Positions 1-8,679 of a stretch of 64,000 nucleotides of DNA are shown in pieces. The position numbers and the translations under genes are program-made. The DNA is from DATAAP01 sp041690495 (lineage in GTDB: Bacteria; Pseudomonadota; Alphaproteobacteria; CACIAM-22H2), in the NCBI GenBank assembly GCA_041690495.1, contig JAWLHE010000002.1, positions 434,001-498,000 of the forward strand, read 5' to 3'. The notes under the pieces are model-generated. The model saw only the letters and a list, made by a program, of their open reading frames with translations, did no database searches and had not been told where the DNA came from. How positions within the stretch are numbered: the first letter of the stretch is position 1; every line of letters starts with the position of its first letter.

Positions 1-1
1 C

Positions 2-1936
2 CAGATCGACGACGCCGCAAAGCTTGCCGACACCGTGGCCTCGCATCTGGCGCTGAAGATCCCGGAGAAACAGGAGCTCCTCGAGACAGATACGGTCACG
101 CAGAGGCTCGAGCGGATTTTCGGGTTCATGGAAAGCGAGATCGGCGTCCTCCAGGTCGAGAAGCGCATCCGCAACCGCGTCAAGCGGCAGATGGAGAAGA
201 CGCAGCGCGAGTACTATCTGAACGAGCAGCTCAAGGCGATTCAGAAGGAACTCGGCGAGATCGACGACGGCCGCGACGAGGCTTCGGAGCTCGAAGAGCG
301 CATCAAGAATACCAAGCTGTCCAAGGAAGCCCGCGACAAGGCGATGGCGGAGCTCAAGAAGCTGCGCACCATGAGTCCGATGTCGGCCGAGGCGACGGTG
401 GTGCGCAATTACCTCGACTGGGTGCTGTCGATTCCGTGGAAGAAGCGCACGAAGATCAAGCGCGACATCAAGCTGGCGGAAAAGGTTCTCGATGCCGATC
501 ATTTCGGGCTCGAGAAGGTCAAGGAGCGAATCCTCGAATACCTCGCGGTGCAGCAGCGCATCAACAAGATCAAGGGCCCGATCCTTTGCCTGGTCGGCCC
601 GCCGGGCGTGGGCAAGACCTCGCTGGGCAAGTCGATCGCGCGCGCCACGGGCCGCAACTTCGTTCGCATGTCGCTGGGCGGCGTGCGCGACGAGGCGGAG
701 ATCCGCGGCCACCGCCGGACCTATATCGGCTCCATGCCCGGCAAGGTGATCCAGGGCATGAAGAAGGCGAAGTCGTCGAATCCGCTGTTCCTGCTCGACG
801 AGATCGACAAGCTTGGCGCCGACTGGCGCGGCGATCCGACCTCGGCCCTGCTTGAGGTACTCGATCCGGAGCAGAACTCGACCTTCAACGACCACTATCT
901 CGAGGTCGACTACGACCTGTCGGACGTGATGTTCATCACGACGGCCAACAGCCTGCGCATGCCGCAGCCGTTGCTCGATCGCATGGAGATCATCCGGATC
1001 CCCGGTTACACCGAGGACGAGAAGCTGGAGATCGCGCGGCGCCATCTGATTCCGAAGCAGATGAAGTCGCATGGCCTCAGGAAGGACGAGTGGGTCATCT
1101 CCGAGGACGGCCTGCGCGACCTCGTGCGCTACTACACGCGCGAGGCCGGTGTACGTAATCTCGAACGCGAGATCGCAAATCTCACGCGCAAGGCGACCAA
1201 GGAAATCCTGACCAAGAAGCTCGACAAGGTTTCCGTCACGCGGAAGAACCTCGACAAATACGCCGGGGTGCGGAAGTTCCGGTGGGGCGAGGCCGAAACC
1301 GAGGACCTGGTTGGCGTGACCAACGGTCTGGCCTGGACCGAGGTCGGCGGCGAGCTGCTGTCGATCGAGGCGACGGTCGTGCCGGGCAAGGGCAAGATGA
1401 CCATCACCGGCAAGCTCGGCGATGTCATGCAGGAATCCGTGCAGGCGGGCGCCAGCTATGTCCGTTCGCGCGCGGTGGGCTTCGGCCTCAAGCCGCCGAT
1501 GTTCGAGAAGCGCGACATCCACGTGCATGTGCCCGAAGGCGCAACGCCCAAGGACGGTCCCTCGGCCGGCGTGGCGATGATCACGTCGATCGTTTCGGCG
1601 CTGACCGGAATTCCGGTGCGCCGCGAAGTGGCGATGACGGGCGAGATCACCCTGCGCGGTCGCGTGCTGCCGATCGGCGGTCTCAAGGAGAAGTTGCTCG
1701 CCGCCCTTCACGCCGGGATAAAGACGGTGCTGATCCCGAAGGACAATGAGAAGGATCTCGCCGAGATTCCGGAGAACGTGAAGAAGGGCCTCAACATCAT
1801 CGCCGTGACGACGGTCGACGAAGTCATCGAGCATGCGCTGACGCGCAAGCCGCAGGCGATCGAATGGATCGAGGAAGAGGTTGAACCCGTCTCCAAGCGG
1901 GACGGCGGGCAGATTGGCGGCGTCGTTACCCACTGA
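2..1936 (+). CDS. lon: Lon protease, ATP-dependent (5' end outside the window)
   Basis: This is a soluble AAA+ serine protease that degrades misfolded and regulatory proteins. The reading frame is open from base 2, so the N-terminal substrate-binding domain is mostly missing; the coiled-coil part, AAA+ module and protease domain are present. The Walker A motif GPPGVGKT is encoded at 596-619. The protease domain has the catalytic serine in PKDGPSAGVAM (codon 1562-1564) and the lysine in GGLKEKLLAA (codon 1691-1693). Their spacing of 43 residues matches the S679/K722 spacing of E. coli Lon. A strong terminator follows, then hupB, as in E. coli and many alphaproteobacteria. The GTG at 35 is inside the gene and is not a start. 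Confidence 0.97.
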   Translation, partial: QIDDAAKLADTVASHLALKIPEKQELLETDTVTQRLERIFGFMESEIGVLQVEKRIRNRVKRQMEKTQREYYLNEQLKAIQKELGEIDDGRDEASELEERIKNTKLSKEARDKAMAELKKLRTMSPMSAEATVVRNYLDWVLSIPWKKRTKIKRDIKLAEKVLDADHFGLEKVKERILEYLAVQQRINKIKGPILCLVGPPGVGKTSLGKSIARATGRNFVRMSLGGVRDEAEIRGHRRTYIGSMPGKVIQGMKKAKSSNPLFLLDEIDKLGADWRGDPTSALLEVLDPEQNSTFNDHYLEVDYDLSDVMFITTANSLRMPQPLLDRMEIIRIPGYTEDEKLEIARRHLIPKQMKSHGLRKDEWVISEDGLRDLVRYYTREAGVRNLEREIANLTRKATKEILTKKLDKVSVTRKNLDKYAGVRKFRWGEAETEDLVGVTNGLAWTEVGGELLSIEATVVPGKGKMTITGKLGDVMQESVQAGASYVRSRAVGFGLKPPMFEKRDIHVHVPEGATPKDGPSAGVAMITSIVSALTGIPVRREVAMTGEITLRGRVLPIGGLKEKLLAALHAGIKTVLIPKDNEKDLAEIPENVKKGLNIIAVTTVDEVIEHALTRKPQAIEWIEEEVEPVSKRDGGQIGGVVTH

Positions 1937-1959
1937 CGCCTCGGTCATTGTGACAATTT

Positions 1960-1991
1960 GCGGCCGGTCCATGCGGACCGGCCGCTTTTTG
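1960..1991 (+). terminator. Rho-independent terminator of lon
   Basis: A perfect 11-bp GC-rich stem (GCGGCCGGTCC with its complement) closes on a 4-nt loop and is followed directly by five T. It lies 24 bp after the lon stop codon, separating lon from hupB transcription. Confidence 0.9.
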
Positions 1992-2032
1992 TCTTGCCAA
2001 GGACAAAACTGGGGACAAATCCGACGTACGAA

Positions 2033-2061
2033 TTGACGGCCTGCCGTGGCGTGACTAGAAC
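2033..2061 (+). promoter_or_regulatory. Probable sigma70-type promoter of hupB
   Basis: TTGACG (2033-2038) and TAGAAC (2056-2061) are separated by exactly 17 bp. The pair lies after the lon terminator and about 60 bp before the hupB start, so hupB appears to have its own promoter. This rests on sequence similarity only. Confidence 0.55.
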
Positions 2062-2122
2062 CGGACAAGCTGTGCAGTGAGGCAATCCAGAACCTCGCGC
2101 CGGATCATCGCTAGGGGGACTC

Positions 2123-2395
2123 GTGAACAAGACCGATCTCGTCGCGGCCGTCGCCGGGCGAACCGATTTGTCCAAGGCCCAGATCGTGGCCGCGCTCGAT
2201 GCAGCGATCGATGTGATCGTGAAGACGCTTCGCAAGGGTGAAGATGTCCGGCTGGTCGGGCTCGGCACGTTTTATGTCATGCGCCGCAAGGCGCTCACCG
2301 GCCGCAATCCGCGCACCGGCGCTCCTATCGCGATCAAGGCGGCGCGTGTGCCGAAGTTCAAGGCCGGCAGGGCGCTCAAGCAATCGGTCGGCTGA
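2123..2395 (+). CDS. hupB: DNA-binding protein HU
   Basis: This is a 90-residue nucleoid-associated protein that bends DNA non-specifically. The family arm region is clear: GLGTFYVMRRKALTGRNPRTG, which matches the HU signature including the GRNPxTG tip. The length equals that of the family. The start is GTG, chosen because it is preceded by a strong ribosome-binding sequence (AGGGGGA at 2113-2119) and gives the usual HU N-terminus MNKTDLV. It sits alone between the lon terminator and a kinase gene. Confidence 0.97.
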   Translation: MNKTDLVAAVAGRTDLSKAQIVAALDAAIDVIVKTLRKGEDVRLVGLGTFYVMRRKALTGRNPRTGAPIAIKAARVPKFKAGRALKQSVG

Positions 2396-2459
2396 TCGGC
2401 CGATCGCATGCACGTCGCCCGGCTGCGATATTTCCCGAGTGGCCCTGGCGCGGTAATAT

Positions 2460-2465
2460 TATAAT
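2460..2465 (+). promoter_or_regulatory. Consensus -10 element (TATAAT) upstream of the kinase gene
   Basis: An exact TATAAT lies in a short AT-rich island (about 2454-2469) within otherwise GC-rich DNA. I see no convincing -35 at 16-18 bp, so this is only a candidate promoter for the downstream phosphotransferase-like gene. Confidence 0.3.
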
Positions 2466-2594
2466 GTAAACGGGAAGGCTTGACGGGCCTTCGGCCCGGG
2501 ACGTGCCCGATGTGGAAGGAATAGGCGTCTGCCGTCTCAAGAGCCGCTGAGCAACGCCGCTTGGCTTTCGCGCGCACGGCATCTGGTCGACAGA

Positions 2595-3542
2595 TTGGAG
2601 GCGCGCGAAGGGCTCGAAACCGCTACAGCCTTCGTGCACAACGGGGGCTGGCTCGTTCGCACGGGGTACATGGCGACCGTGGCGCGCTATTGGCTGCTCC
2701 CGCCGGAGCGGCGCCTGCCGGGGCTGCAACGCGTCAGGGCGATAGGGCTGATCGGAAGCTGGCTGTCGCCCTTCGATCGGCTGGTCCGCCTGCGCAGCCG
2801 AGCCGACGCCATACAGCTGTCCCACGATGGCAACCGGCTGCGGGCGCTTTATCTGAGCGATGCACCGCATTCCGTCAAACTGGTCTCCGTAGCGCGCCGG
2901 CAGGAGATGCGACCGGACCAGGAGGTTGCATTGCGCGGGCGCGTTGCCGCGCTGGGCACGATCCGGGTCCCCGCCATCTTCGCCTGCAAGGTTGAAGACG
3001 GCATCGTCATGATCGATGAGGAACTCGTCCTGGGGCGCCGTCTGATCGTGCGCTATGACTTGCCGTTCTTTCGGGACGTGCTTGTGCCGAAGCTCCTTGC
3101 GACCTATCGCGCAGCAGGCCTGACCTACGAGCCACTTCCATCCTACATCCCCGCCGATCTGCCCGAGCGCCTGCCGCTGGGGCAGCTTCGCACCGCCGTG
3201 GAGCGCCTTCTCGCGCGGGCGCCGGAGGCGGCGATCAGCTTCTGTCACGGGGACTTCCTGCCTTCCAACATCGTCGTGACTGAAAACGATGTTGTTCTGA
3301 TGGATTGGGAGAACGCCGGGCGTGGCCTTGCCGCCTTCGATCTCCTGACGCTTGCCTTGCGGTATCACAACAATCGCGACCTGTTCTCGATCGTGGAGAC
3401 AGCCGTGACGTCGCATTTGTCGGAACGTGGGGCGCGCTTCAAGGACCTGCTTCTTCTCGCCCTCGCGAACCGTGTCGCCCGGACGCCGCGGTCCTACCGG
3501 AAAGTGCCCGCCTGGATCCGGCGTACTGCGCTTGCCGAATGA
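2595..3542 (+). CDS. APH/choline-kinase-fold phosphotransferase, substrate unknown
   Basis: The C-terminal half carries the kinase catalytic core of the aminoglycoside phosphotransferase/choline kinase superfamily: FCHGDFLPSNIV (catalytic loop with HGD and the metal-binding Asn) followed by LMDWENAGRG (the DxE/DFG-like Asp). The first ~110 residues are less recognisable. The start is uncertain: TTG at 2595 has a GGAGG-like sequence overlapping it, but the frame is open well upstream with protein-like sequence, so translation may begin near 2529 after AAGGA (2516-2520). It is followed after about 90 bp by tRNA-Val and then mtnA. Methylthioribose kinase MtnK has the same fold, but this protein is much shorter than MtnK, so a salvage role is only a guess. 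Confidence 0.75.
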   Translation: MEAREGLETATAFVHNGGWLVRTGYMATVARYWLLPPERRLPGLQRVRAIGLIGSWLSPFDRLVRLRSRADAIQLSHDGNRLRALYLSDAPHSVKLVSVARRQEMRPDQEVALRGRVAALGTIRVPAIFACKVEDGIVMIDEELVLGRRLIVRYDLPFFRDVLVPKLLATYRAAGLTYEPLPSYIPADLPERLPLGQLRTAVERLLARAPEAAISFCHGDFLPSNIVVTENDVVLMDWENAGRGLAAFDLLTLALRYHNNRDLFSIVETAVTSHLSERGARFKDLLLLALANRVARTPRSYRKVPAWIRRTALAE

Positions 3543-3565
3543 GGCGGGCGGGGCAGAGACCAAAC

Positions 3566-3594
3566 TGGCCAAAGCGGGAAAATGCCTGTATTAG
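3566..3594 (+). promoter_or_regulatory. Possible promoter of tRNA-Val
   Basis: TGGCCA (3566-3571) and TATTAG (3589-3594) are 17 bp apart and end about 40 bp before the tRNA. The -35 match is weak. Confidence 0.35.
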
Positions 3595-3633
3595 CTCCGC
3601 AGCCGGCAGGGGAATTCCGGCCGGCCGGGTTTC

Positions 3634-3708
3634 GGGCGATTAGCTCAGCGGTAGAGCATCTCGTTTACACCGAGGGGGTCGGGGGTTCGAATCCCTCATC
3701 GCCCACCA
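3634..3708 (+). tRNA. tRNA-Val (anticodon UAC)
   Basis: The full cloverleaf is visible: acceptor GGGCGAT pairs with ATCGCCC (3698-3704), the D arm is GCTC/GAGC, the 5-bp anticodon stem (3659-3663 with 3671-3675) closes a loop with TAC at 3666-3668, and the T arm contains GGTTCGAATCC. The CCA end is encoded (3706-3708). Confidence 0.97.
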
Positions 3709-3794
3709 GCGCAGATCCGGCGCCCTTGCATCGCCTCAATCAGACTCCAGATTAGCGCGTGCGACGGGCGCCATTTGCGAGCGGAGAGGGCGAA

Positions 3795-4898
3795 TTGAAG
3801 GTTGATGGCGTTGCCTATCGGGCGATCTGGGTGGCGGATGACGGTTGGTCGGTCGAGATCATCGATCAGACCAGGCTGCCGCATGAGTTCAAGATCCTGC
3901 GGCTCTCCACCCTGGATGCTGCCGCGCATGCGATCCGCACGATGCAGGTGCGGGGCGCACCGCTGATCGGCGCAACGGCGGCTTACGGGCTATGCCTCGG
4001 ACTGCGCGCGGACCCGAGCGACGCGGCACTCGATCGCGCATGTCAGACGCTGCTCGCGACGCGGCCGACGGCGATCAATCTGCGCTGGGCACTCGAAGAT
4101 ATGCGTGCGGCCCTGCTGCCGGTTCCTGCCGCCGAGCGGGCTGCGGCCGCCTATTTGCGTGCGGCCCGGATTTGCGACGAGGATGTGGCCATCAACTACG
4201 CCATCGGGACGAACGGCCTGGGCCTGATCCGCGCCGCGGCCAGGCGCAAGGGCTCGGGCTGCGTCAACGTCCTGACCCACTGCAACGCCGGCTGGATCGC
4301 CACGGTCGACTGGGGCACGGCTCTGGCGCCGATCTATCGCGCCCATGATTCCGGACTCGACGTTCATGTCTGGGTCGACGAGACGCGGCCGCGCAACCAG
4401 GGCGCCTCGCTGACGGCGTGGGAGCTCGGCAAGCACGGCGTTCCGCACACCGTGGTCGTCGACAATGCCGGCGGCCACCTCATGCAGCATGGCCAGGTTG
4501 ATCTCTGCATCGTCGGCACCGACCGGGTGACGGCCAATGGCGATGTCTGCAACAAGATCGGAACCTACCTCAAGGCGCTGGCAGCCGCCGACTGCGGGGT
4601 GCCGTTCTACGTCGCACTGCCATCGCCGACGATCGACTGGACGGTGGAGGACGGTCTGCGCGAGATCCCGATCGAGCAGCGCGACCCGCGCGAAGTGACG
4701 CATATGACGGGACGGACCACGGACGGCCGCATCGAAACCGTCGAAATCACGCCGCCGGGCACGGCTGCGGCCAACTTCGCGTTCGATGTCACCCCGGCAC
4801 GGCTGGTGACCGGTTTGATCACCGAGCGCGGCGTCACCGAAGCGACGCGCGAAGGCCTGCTCAAGCTGTTCCCGGAACGCCAGCCTGCCACGGTCTAG
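3795..4898 (+). CDS. mtnA: S-methyl-5-thioribose-1-phosphate isomerase
   Basis: This enzyme converts methylthioribose-1-phosphate to methylthioribulose-1-phosphate in methionine salvage. It belongs to the eIF2B-like isomerase family. The catalytic Cys (LTHCNAG, residue 163) and Asp (GTDRVTANGD, residue 243) are 80 residues apart, the same spacing as C160/D240 in Bacillus MtnA. I chose TTG at 3795 because GGAGAGGG (3783-3790) is well placed and the resulting start MKVDGVAYRAIW resembles family N-termini; GTG at 3759 would add 12 residues. It lies between tRNA-Val and tRNA-Asp with no other mtn gene in the window except the unproven kinase upstream. Confidence 0.93.
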   Translation: MKVDGVAYRAIWVADDGWSVEIIDQTRLPHEFKILRLSTLDAAAHAIRTMQVRGAPLIGATAAYGLCLGLRADPSDAALDRACQTLLATRPTAINLRWALEDMRAALLPVPAAERAAAAYLRAARICDEDVAINYAIGTNGLGLIRAAARRKGSGCVNVLTHCNAGWIATVDWGTALAPIYRAHDSGLDVHVWVDETRPRNQGASLTAWELGKHGVPHTVVVDNAGGHLMQHGQVDLCIVGTDRVTANGDVCNKIGTYLKALAAADCGVPFYVALPSPTIDWTVEDGLREIPIEQRDPREVTHMTGRTTDGRIETVEITPPGTAAANFAFDVTPARLVTGLITERGVTEATREGLLKLFPERQPATV

Positions 4899-4923
4899 GG
4901 CGGCCGACCGGGCGGCAGTTGCC

Positions 4924-4952
4924 TTGACTTGCCAAGGGGTAGGGGTTACATC
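4924..4952 (+). promoter_or_regulatory. Probable promoter of tRNA-Asp
   Basis: TTGACT (4924-4929) is followed 17 bp later by TACATC (or 16 bp later by TTACAT) and ends about 30 bp before the tRNA start. Position and spacing suit a sigma70-type promoter. Confidence 0.5.
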
Positions 4953-4982
4953 ACCACGCTTCACGAAGGGGCGCTCCCATAT

Positions 4983-5059
<77 letters not shown>

Positions 5060-5312
5060 CCTTCGGAAGATCGAGCTCCCTGCGCGACGGGCACCGGCCG
5101 GCGGCAATTTCGCCCCTTAAGATGGCGCAACACTGGACTTTTCTTGCGGCCGGTCAATATCTATAAGTAGCCCCGGCGACTCGAAGCTTGGGTGGCCGCT
5201 GCCAGATGTCGGCCGTGCTCGTTGCTCGGCAACGCTTCCTGGGCGGAATGACGCCATCTGTTGTTCAGGAGTCCGGCTCGGGGCCGGACGCCGCCTATGT
5301 CGTTGGAGTGAT

Positions 5313-5678
5313 ATGGACGCATTTCTGCGCGAGTATTTGGCCATTCTGATCTTCCTGGGCGTGGCCGCGGGAATGTCGGTCGCGTTCGTGATCGCGTCCA
5401 TCATCGCCGGCCATCAGAAGCCCGACTCCGAGAAGCTGTCGGGTTACGAATGCGGATTCGAGCCGTTCGGCGATGCCCGGCGCCGCTTCGACGTGCGCTT
5501 CTACCTGGTTGCGATTCTGTTCATCATCTTCGATCTCGAGGTGGCCTTCCTGTTTCCCTGGGCGGTCACGCTGGGCGAAATCGGCGTGTTCGGATTCTGG
5601 TCCATGGTGGTCTTCCTCGGCGTACTGACCATCGGCTTCATCTACGAATGGCGGAAAGGGGCTTTGGAATGGGAGTGA
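5313..5678 (+). CDS. nuoA: NADH-quinone oxidoreductase subunit A
   Basis: A small membrane subunit of complex I near the quinone-site junction. It has 121 residues with three membrane segments (about 8-32, 62-84 and 90-111). The conserved loop KLSGYECGFEPFGDAR between segments 1 and 2 is intact, with the Cys that reports the active/deactive transition in related enzymes. It is the first gene of a 14-gene operon and overlaps nuoB by 10 nt. Confidence 0.97.
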   Translation: MDAFLREYLAILIFLGVAAGMSVAFVIASIIAGHQKPDSEKLSGYECGFEPFGDARRRFDVRFYLVAILFIIFDLEVAFLFPWAVTLGEIGVFGFWSMVVFLGVLTIGFIYEWRKGALEWE

Positions 5679-6247
5679 TATCGAACCACACCATTCCCGA
5701 CCCGACCGTGGGCGGAGCGGAGAAGGATGATCTGCTGCGGCCCGGGCCGCAGCACGATGCGGTCCTGCGCGCTGTGACGGACGAAATGACCGAGAAGGGC
5801 TTTGTCGTGGCCCAGCTCGACAAGCTGGTCGCCTGGGCCCAGACAGGCAGCCTGTGGCCGATGACCTTCGGCCTCGCGTGCTGCGCGGTGGAGATGATGC
5901 ACACCGCCGCGAGCCGCTACGATCTCGACCGCTTCGGCATCGTTTTCCGCCCGAGCCCGCGGCAGTCGGACGTCATGATCGTCGCCGGGACGCTGACCAA
6001 CAAGATGGCTCCGGCGCTGCGCAAGGTCTATGACCAGATGGCCGAGCCGCGCTGGGTCATTTCGATGGGTTCGTGCGCGAATGGCGGCGGATACTATCAC
6101 TACTCCTACTCGGTCGTGCGCGGCTGCGATCGCATCGTGCCGGTGGACATCTATGTTCCGGGATGCCCGCCGACGGCGGAGGCGCTGCTTTACGGCATTC
6201 TCCAACTCCAGAAGAAGATCCGGCGCACGACCACGATCGCACGCTGA
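5669..6247 (+). CDS. nuoB: NADH-quinone oxidoreductase subunit B
   Basis: This peripheral-arm subunit holds the terminal [4Fe-4S] cluster N2 that passes electrons to quinone. The four ligands are visible as a tandem Cys pair (GLACCAVEMMH, residues 71-72), GSCANGG (136) and VPGCPPTAEAL (166). The length is 192 residues. The start at 5669 is inside the end of nuoA, implying translational coupling; the frame is open further upstream, but that part is nuoA read in another frame. Confidence 0.97.
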   Translation: MGVISNHTIPDPTVGGAEKDDLLRPGPQHDAVLRAVTDEMTEKGFVVAQLDKLVAWAQTGSLWPMTFGLACCAVEMMHTAASRYDLDRFGIVFRPSPRQSDVMIVAGTLTNKMAPALRKVYDQMAEPRWVISMGSCANGGGYYHYSYSVVRGCDRIVPVDIYVPGCPPTAEALLYGILQLQKKIRRTTTIAR

Positions 6248-6257
6248 CCCCTATCCA

Positions 6258-6878
6258 ATGAATCAGGCACTCAAGGATCTCGGCGAATACATCGCGACGG
6301 CGCTGCCCAACGATGTCATCGCGACGGATGTCATGCTCGACGAGCTGATCGTCTCGGTGCGCGGCGCGGCAATCGTGCGCGTGCTGACCTTCCTGCGCGA
6401 CGACACGAACTGCCAGTTCAAGCTGCTCATGGATTTGTGCGGCGTCGATTATCCCGAACGCGAGCAGCGTTTCGAGGTCGTGTACAATCTTCTCAGCCTC
6501 AAGCAGAACCAGCGTGTCCGTGTCAAGGTCGCGACCGACGAGACGACCCCGGTGCCCTCGGTGACGCCGGTCTTCAGCACCGCCGGCTGGTTCGAGCGCG
6601 AAGCGTGGGATCTCTACGGCATCTTCTTCTCCGACCACCCCGACCTGCGCCGCATTCTGACCGACTACGGTTTCGAGGGGCATCCGCTGCGCAAGGATTT
6701 CCCGCTGACCGGCTATGTCGAGGTCCGCTACGACGAGGAGCAGAAGCGGGTGGTCAACGAGCCGGTGCGGCTCACGCAGGACTTCCGTACCTTCGACTTT
6801 TTGTCGCCGTGGGAGGGCATGACGCCGCTCCTGCCGGGCGACGAGAAAGCCGACGTCAACCCGCCCTCCAAGAGCTGA
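6258..6878 (+). CDS. nuoC: NADH-quinone oxidoreductase subunit C
   Basis: A 206-residue peripheral-arm subunit homologous to the mitochondrial 30-kDa subunit. The family signature is ERE-AWDLYGIFFSDHPDL followed by GHPLRKDFPLTGY. It is a separate gene here, not fused to nuoD as in E. coli. The ATG at 6258 follows nuoB by 10 bp; no strong ribosome-binding site is seen, consistent with coupling. Confidence 0.96.
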   Translation: MNQALKDLGEYIATALPNDVIATDVMLDELIVSVRGAAIVRVLTFLRDDTNCQFKLLMDLCGVDYPEREQRFEVVYNLLSLKQNQRVRVKVATDETTPVPSVTPVFSTAGWFEREAWDLYGIFFSDHPDLRRILTDYGFEGHPLRKDFPLTGYVEVRYDEEQKRVVNEPVRLTQDFRTFDFLSPWEGMTPLLPGDEKADVNPPSKS

Positions 6879-6886
6879 TCCGCACG

Positions 6887-8071
6887 ATGGCGACCAACGA
6901 AGTTGCGCTGAAGAACTTCACGATGAATTTCGGGCCGCAGCATCCCGCGGCTCACGGCGTGCTGCGCCTTGTCCTCGAGATGGACGGCGAGGTGATCGAG
7001 CGCGCCGACCCGCATATCGGACTGCTTCATCGCGGCACCGAGAAGTTGATCGAGTACAAGACCTATCTGCAGGCCACTCCGTATTTCGACCGGCTCGACT
7101 ACGTGTCGCCGATGTGTCAGGAGCACGCCTTCGCGCTCGCCGTCGAGAAGCTGCTCGGCCTCGAGGTGCCGCTGCGCGGCCAGTACATCCGCGTGATGTA
7201 CGCCGAGATCACGCGCATCCTCAATCACCTCCTCAACATCACCGCGTTCGCGCTCGACGTCGGCGCCATGACCCCGCTGCTGTGGGCGTTCGAGGAGCGC
7301 GAGGTGCTGATGGAGTTCTACGAGCGCGCCTCGGGCGCACGGCTCCACGCCAACTATTTCCGTCCGGGCGGCGTCGCCTTCGACCTGCCGGCCGGCCTTA
7401 CCGACGACATCCGCGCCTTCACCGAGCGCTTCCCGAAGCTGATCGACGATATCGGGGTGCTGCTGACCGAGAACCGCATCTTCAAGCAGCGCACCGTCGA
7501 CATCGGCAAGGTGACGGCCGAGCAGGCGATGGACTGGGGTTTCAGCGGGCCGATGATCCGGGCTTCGGGTGTTCCGTGGGACCTGCGCAAGGCGCAGCCC
7601 TATGACGTCTACGAAAAGATGGATTTCGACATCCCGGTCGGCAAGAACGGCGACTGCTACGACCGCTACCTCGTCCGCATGGAGGAGATGCGCCAGAGCC
7701 TGCGCATCATCCGCCAGTGCCTCGACCAGATGCCGGGCGGTCCCGTCAAGGTCAACGACCGCAAGGTGACGCCGCCGCCGCGCGGCGAGATGAAGCGGTC
7801 GATGGAAGCGCTCATCCACCACTTCAAGCTCTATACCGAAGGCTACCACGTGCCCGCGGGCGAGACCTATACAGTGGTCGAGGCACCGAAGGGCGAATTC
7901 GGCGTCTATCTCGTCGCGGACGGTACCAACAAGCCCTATCGCTGCAAGATCCGCGCACCGGGCTTCCCGTTCCTGCAGGCGATCGACTTCATGTCCAAGG
8001 GCCACATGCTGGCCGATGTCGTGGCCATCATCGGCTCGCTCGACATCGTTTTCGGCGAGATCGACCGATGA
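6887..8071 (+). CDS. nuoD: NADH-quinone oxidoreductase subunit D
   Basis: This is the 49-kDa-type subunit that, together with NuoB, forms the quinone-reduction site. It is 394 residues. Family motifs include NFGPQHPAAHGVLRL near the N-terminus (the loop that contacts quinone) and LHRGTEKLIEYKTYLQ. It starts 8 bp after nuoC and overlaps nuoE by 4 nt (ATGA). Confidence 0.97.
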   Translation: MATNEVALKNFTMNFGPQHPAAHGVLRLVLEMDGEVIERADPHIGLLHRGTEKLIEYKTYLQATPYFDRLDYVSPMCQEHAFALAVEKLLGLEVPLRGQYIRVMYAEITRILNHLLNITAFALDVGAMTPLLWAFEEREVLMEFYERASGARLHANYFRPGGVAFDLPAGLTDDIRAFTERFPKLIDDIGVLLTENRIFKQRTVDIGKVTAEQAMDWGFSGPMIRASGVPWDLRKAQPYDVYEKMDFDIPVGKNGDCYDRYLVRMEEMRQSLRIIRQCLDQMPGGPVKVNDRKVTPPPRGEMKRSMEALIHHFKLYTEGYHVPAGETYTVVEAPKGEFGVYLVADGTNKPYRCKIRAPGFPFLQAIDFMSKGHMLADVVAIIGSLDIVFGEIDR

Positions 8072-8679
8072 GCGCTGCAACCCCGCACGTCGAACAGCCG
8101 GCGACGTTCGCCTTCACGCCCGACAACCTGAAGCGGGCGGAGAAGATCATCGCCAAGTACCCGCCGGGACGCGAGCAGAGCGCTCTGCTCCCGCTGCTCG
8201 ATATCGCCCAGCGCCAGCACGGCAACTGGCTGCCGCGCGCGGCAATGGACTATGTCGCGGGTCTGCTCGGCATCGCGCCGATCCGCGCCTACGAGGTCGC
8301 GACCTTCTACACGATGTTCAACCTGGCGCCGGTCGGGAAATACTTCGTCCAGATCTGCACGACGACGCCGTGCTGGCTGCGCGGCAGCGACGACATCGTC
8401 AGGGCTTGCGAGCACAAGCTCGGCATCGGTCTCAACGAGACCACGGCGGACGGCAAGTTCACGCTCAAGGAAGTCGAATGCCTGGGGGCGTGCGTCAACG
8501 CGCCGATGGTCCAGGTCAACGACGATTATTACGAGGACCTCGACGCCGACAGCATGACGCGTCTGCTCGAGGCTTTTGCGCGCGGCGAGACGCCCCATCC
8601 GGGCTCGGTGATCGGCCGTCAGGGCGCCGCCCCGGTCGGCGGCCCGACCACGCTGACCGGCGCCGCGGGAGACGAATGA
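8068..8679 (+). CDS. nuoE: NADH-quinone oxidoreductase subunit E
   Basis: The 24-kDa-type subunit of the NADH dehydrogenase module, with a thioredoxin-like [2Fe-2S] domain. The four cluster ligands are C97 and C102 (CTTTPC) and C138 and C142 (ECLGAC). It is 203 residues. After the Fe-S domain there is a short Pro/Gly-rich tail with no recognisable domain. ATGA overlaps join it to both nuoD and nuoF. Confidence 0.96.
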   Translation: MSAATPHVEQPATFAFTPDNLKRAEKIIAKYPPGREQSALLPLLDIAQRQHGNWLPRAAMDYVAGLLGIAPIRAYEVATFYTMFNLAPVGKYFVQICTTTPCWLRGSDDIVRACEHKLGIGLNETTADGKFTLKEVECLGACVNAPMVQVNDDYYEDLDADSMTRLLEAFARGETPHPGSVIGRQGAAPVGGPTTLTGAAGDE

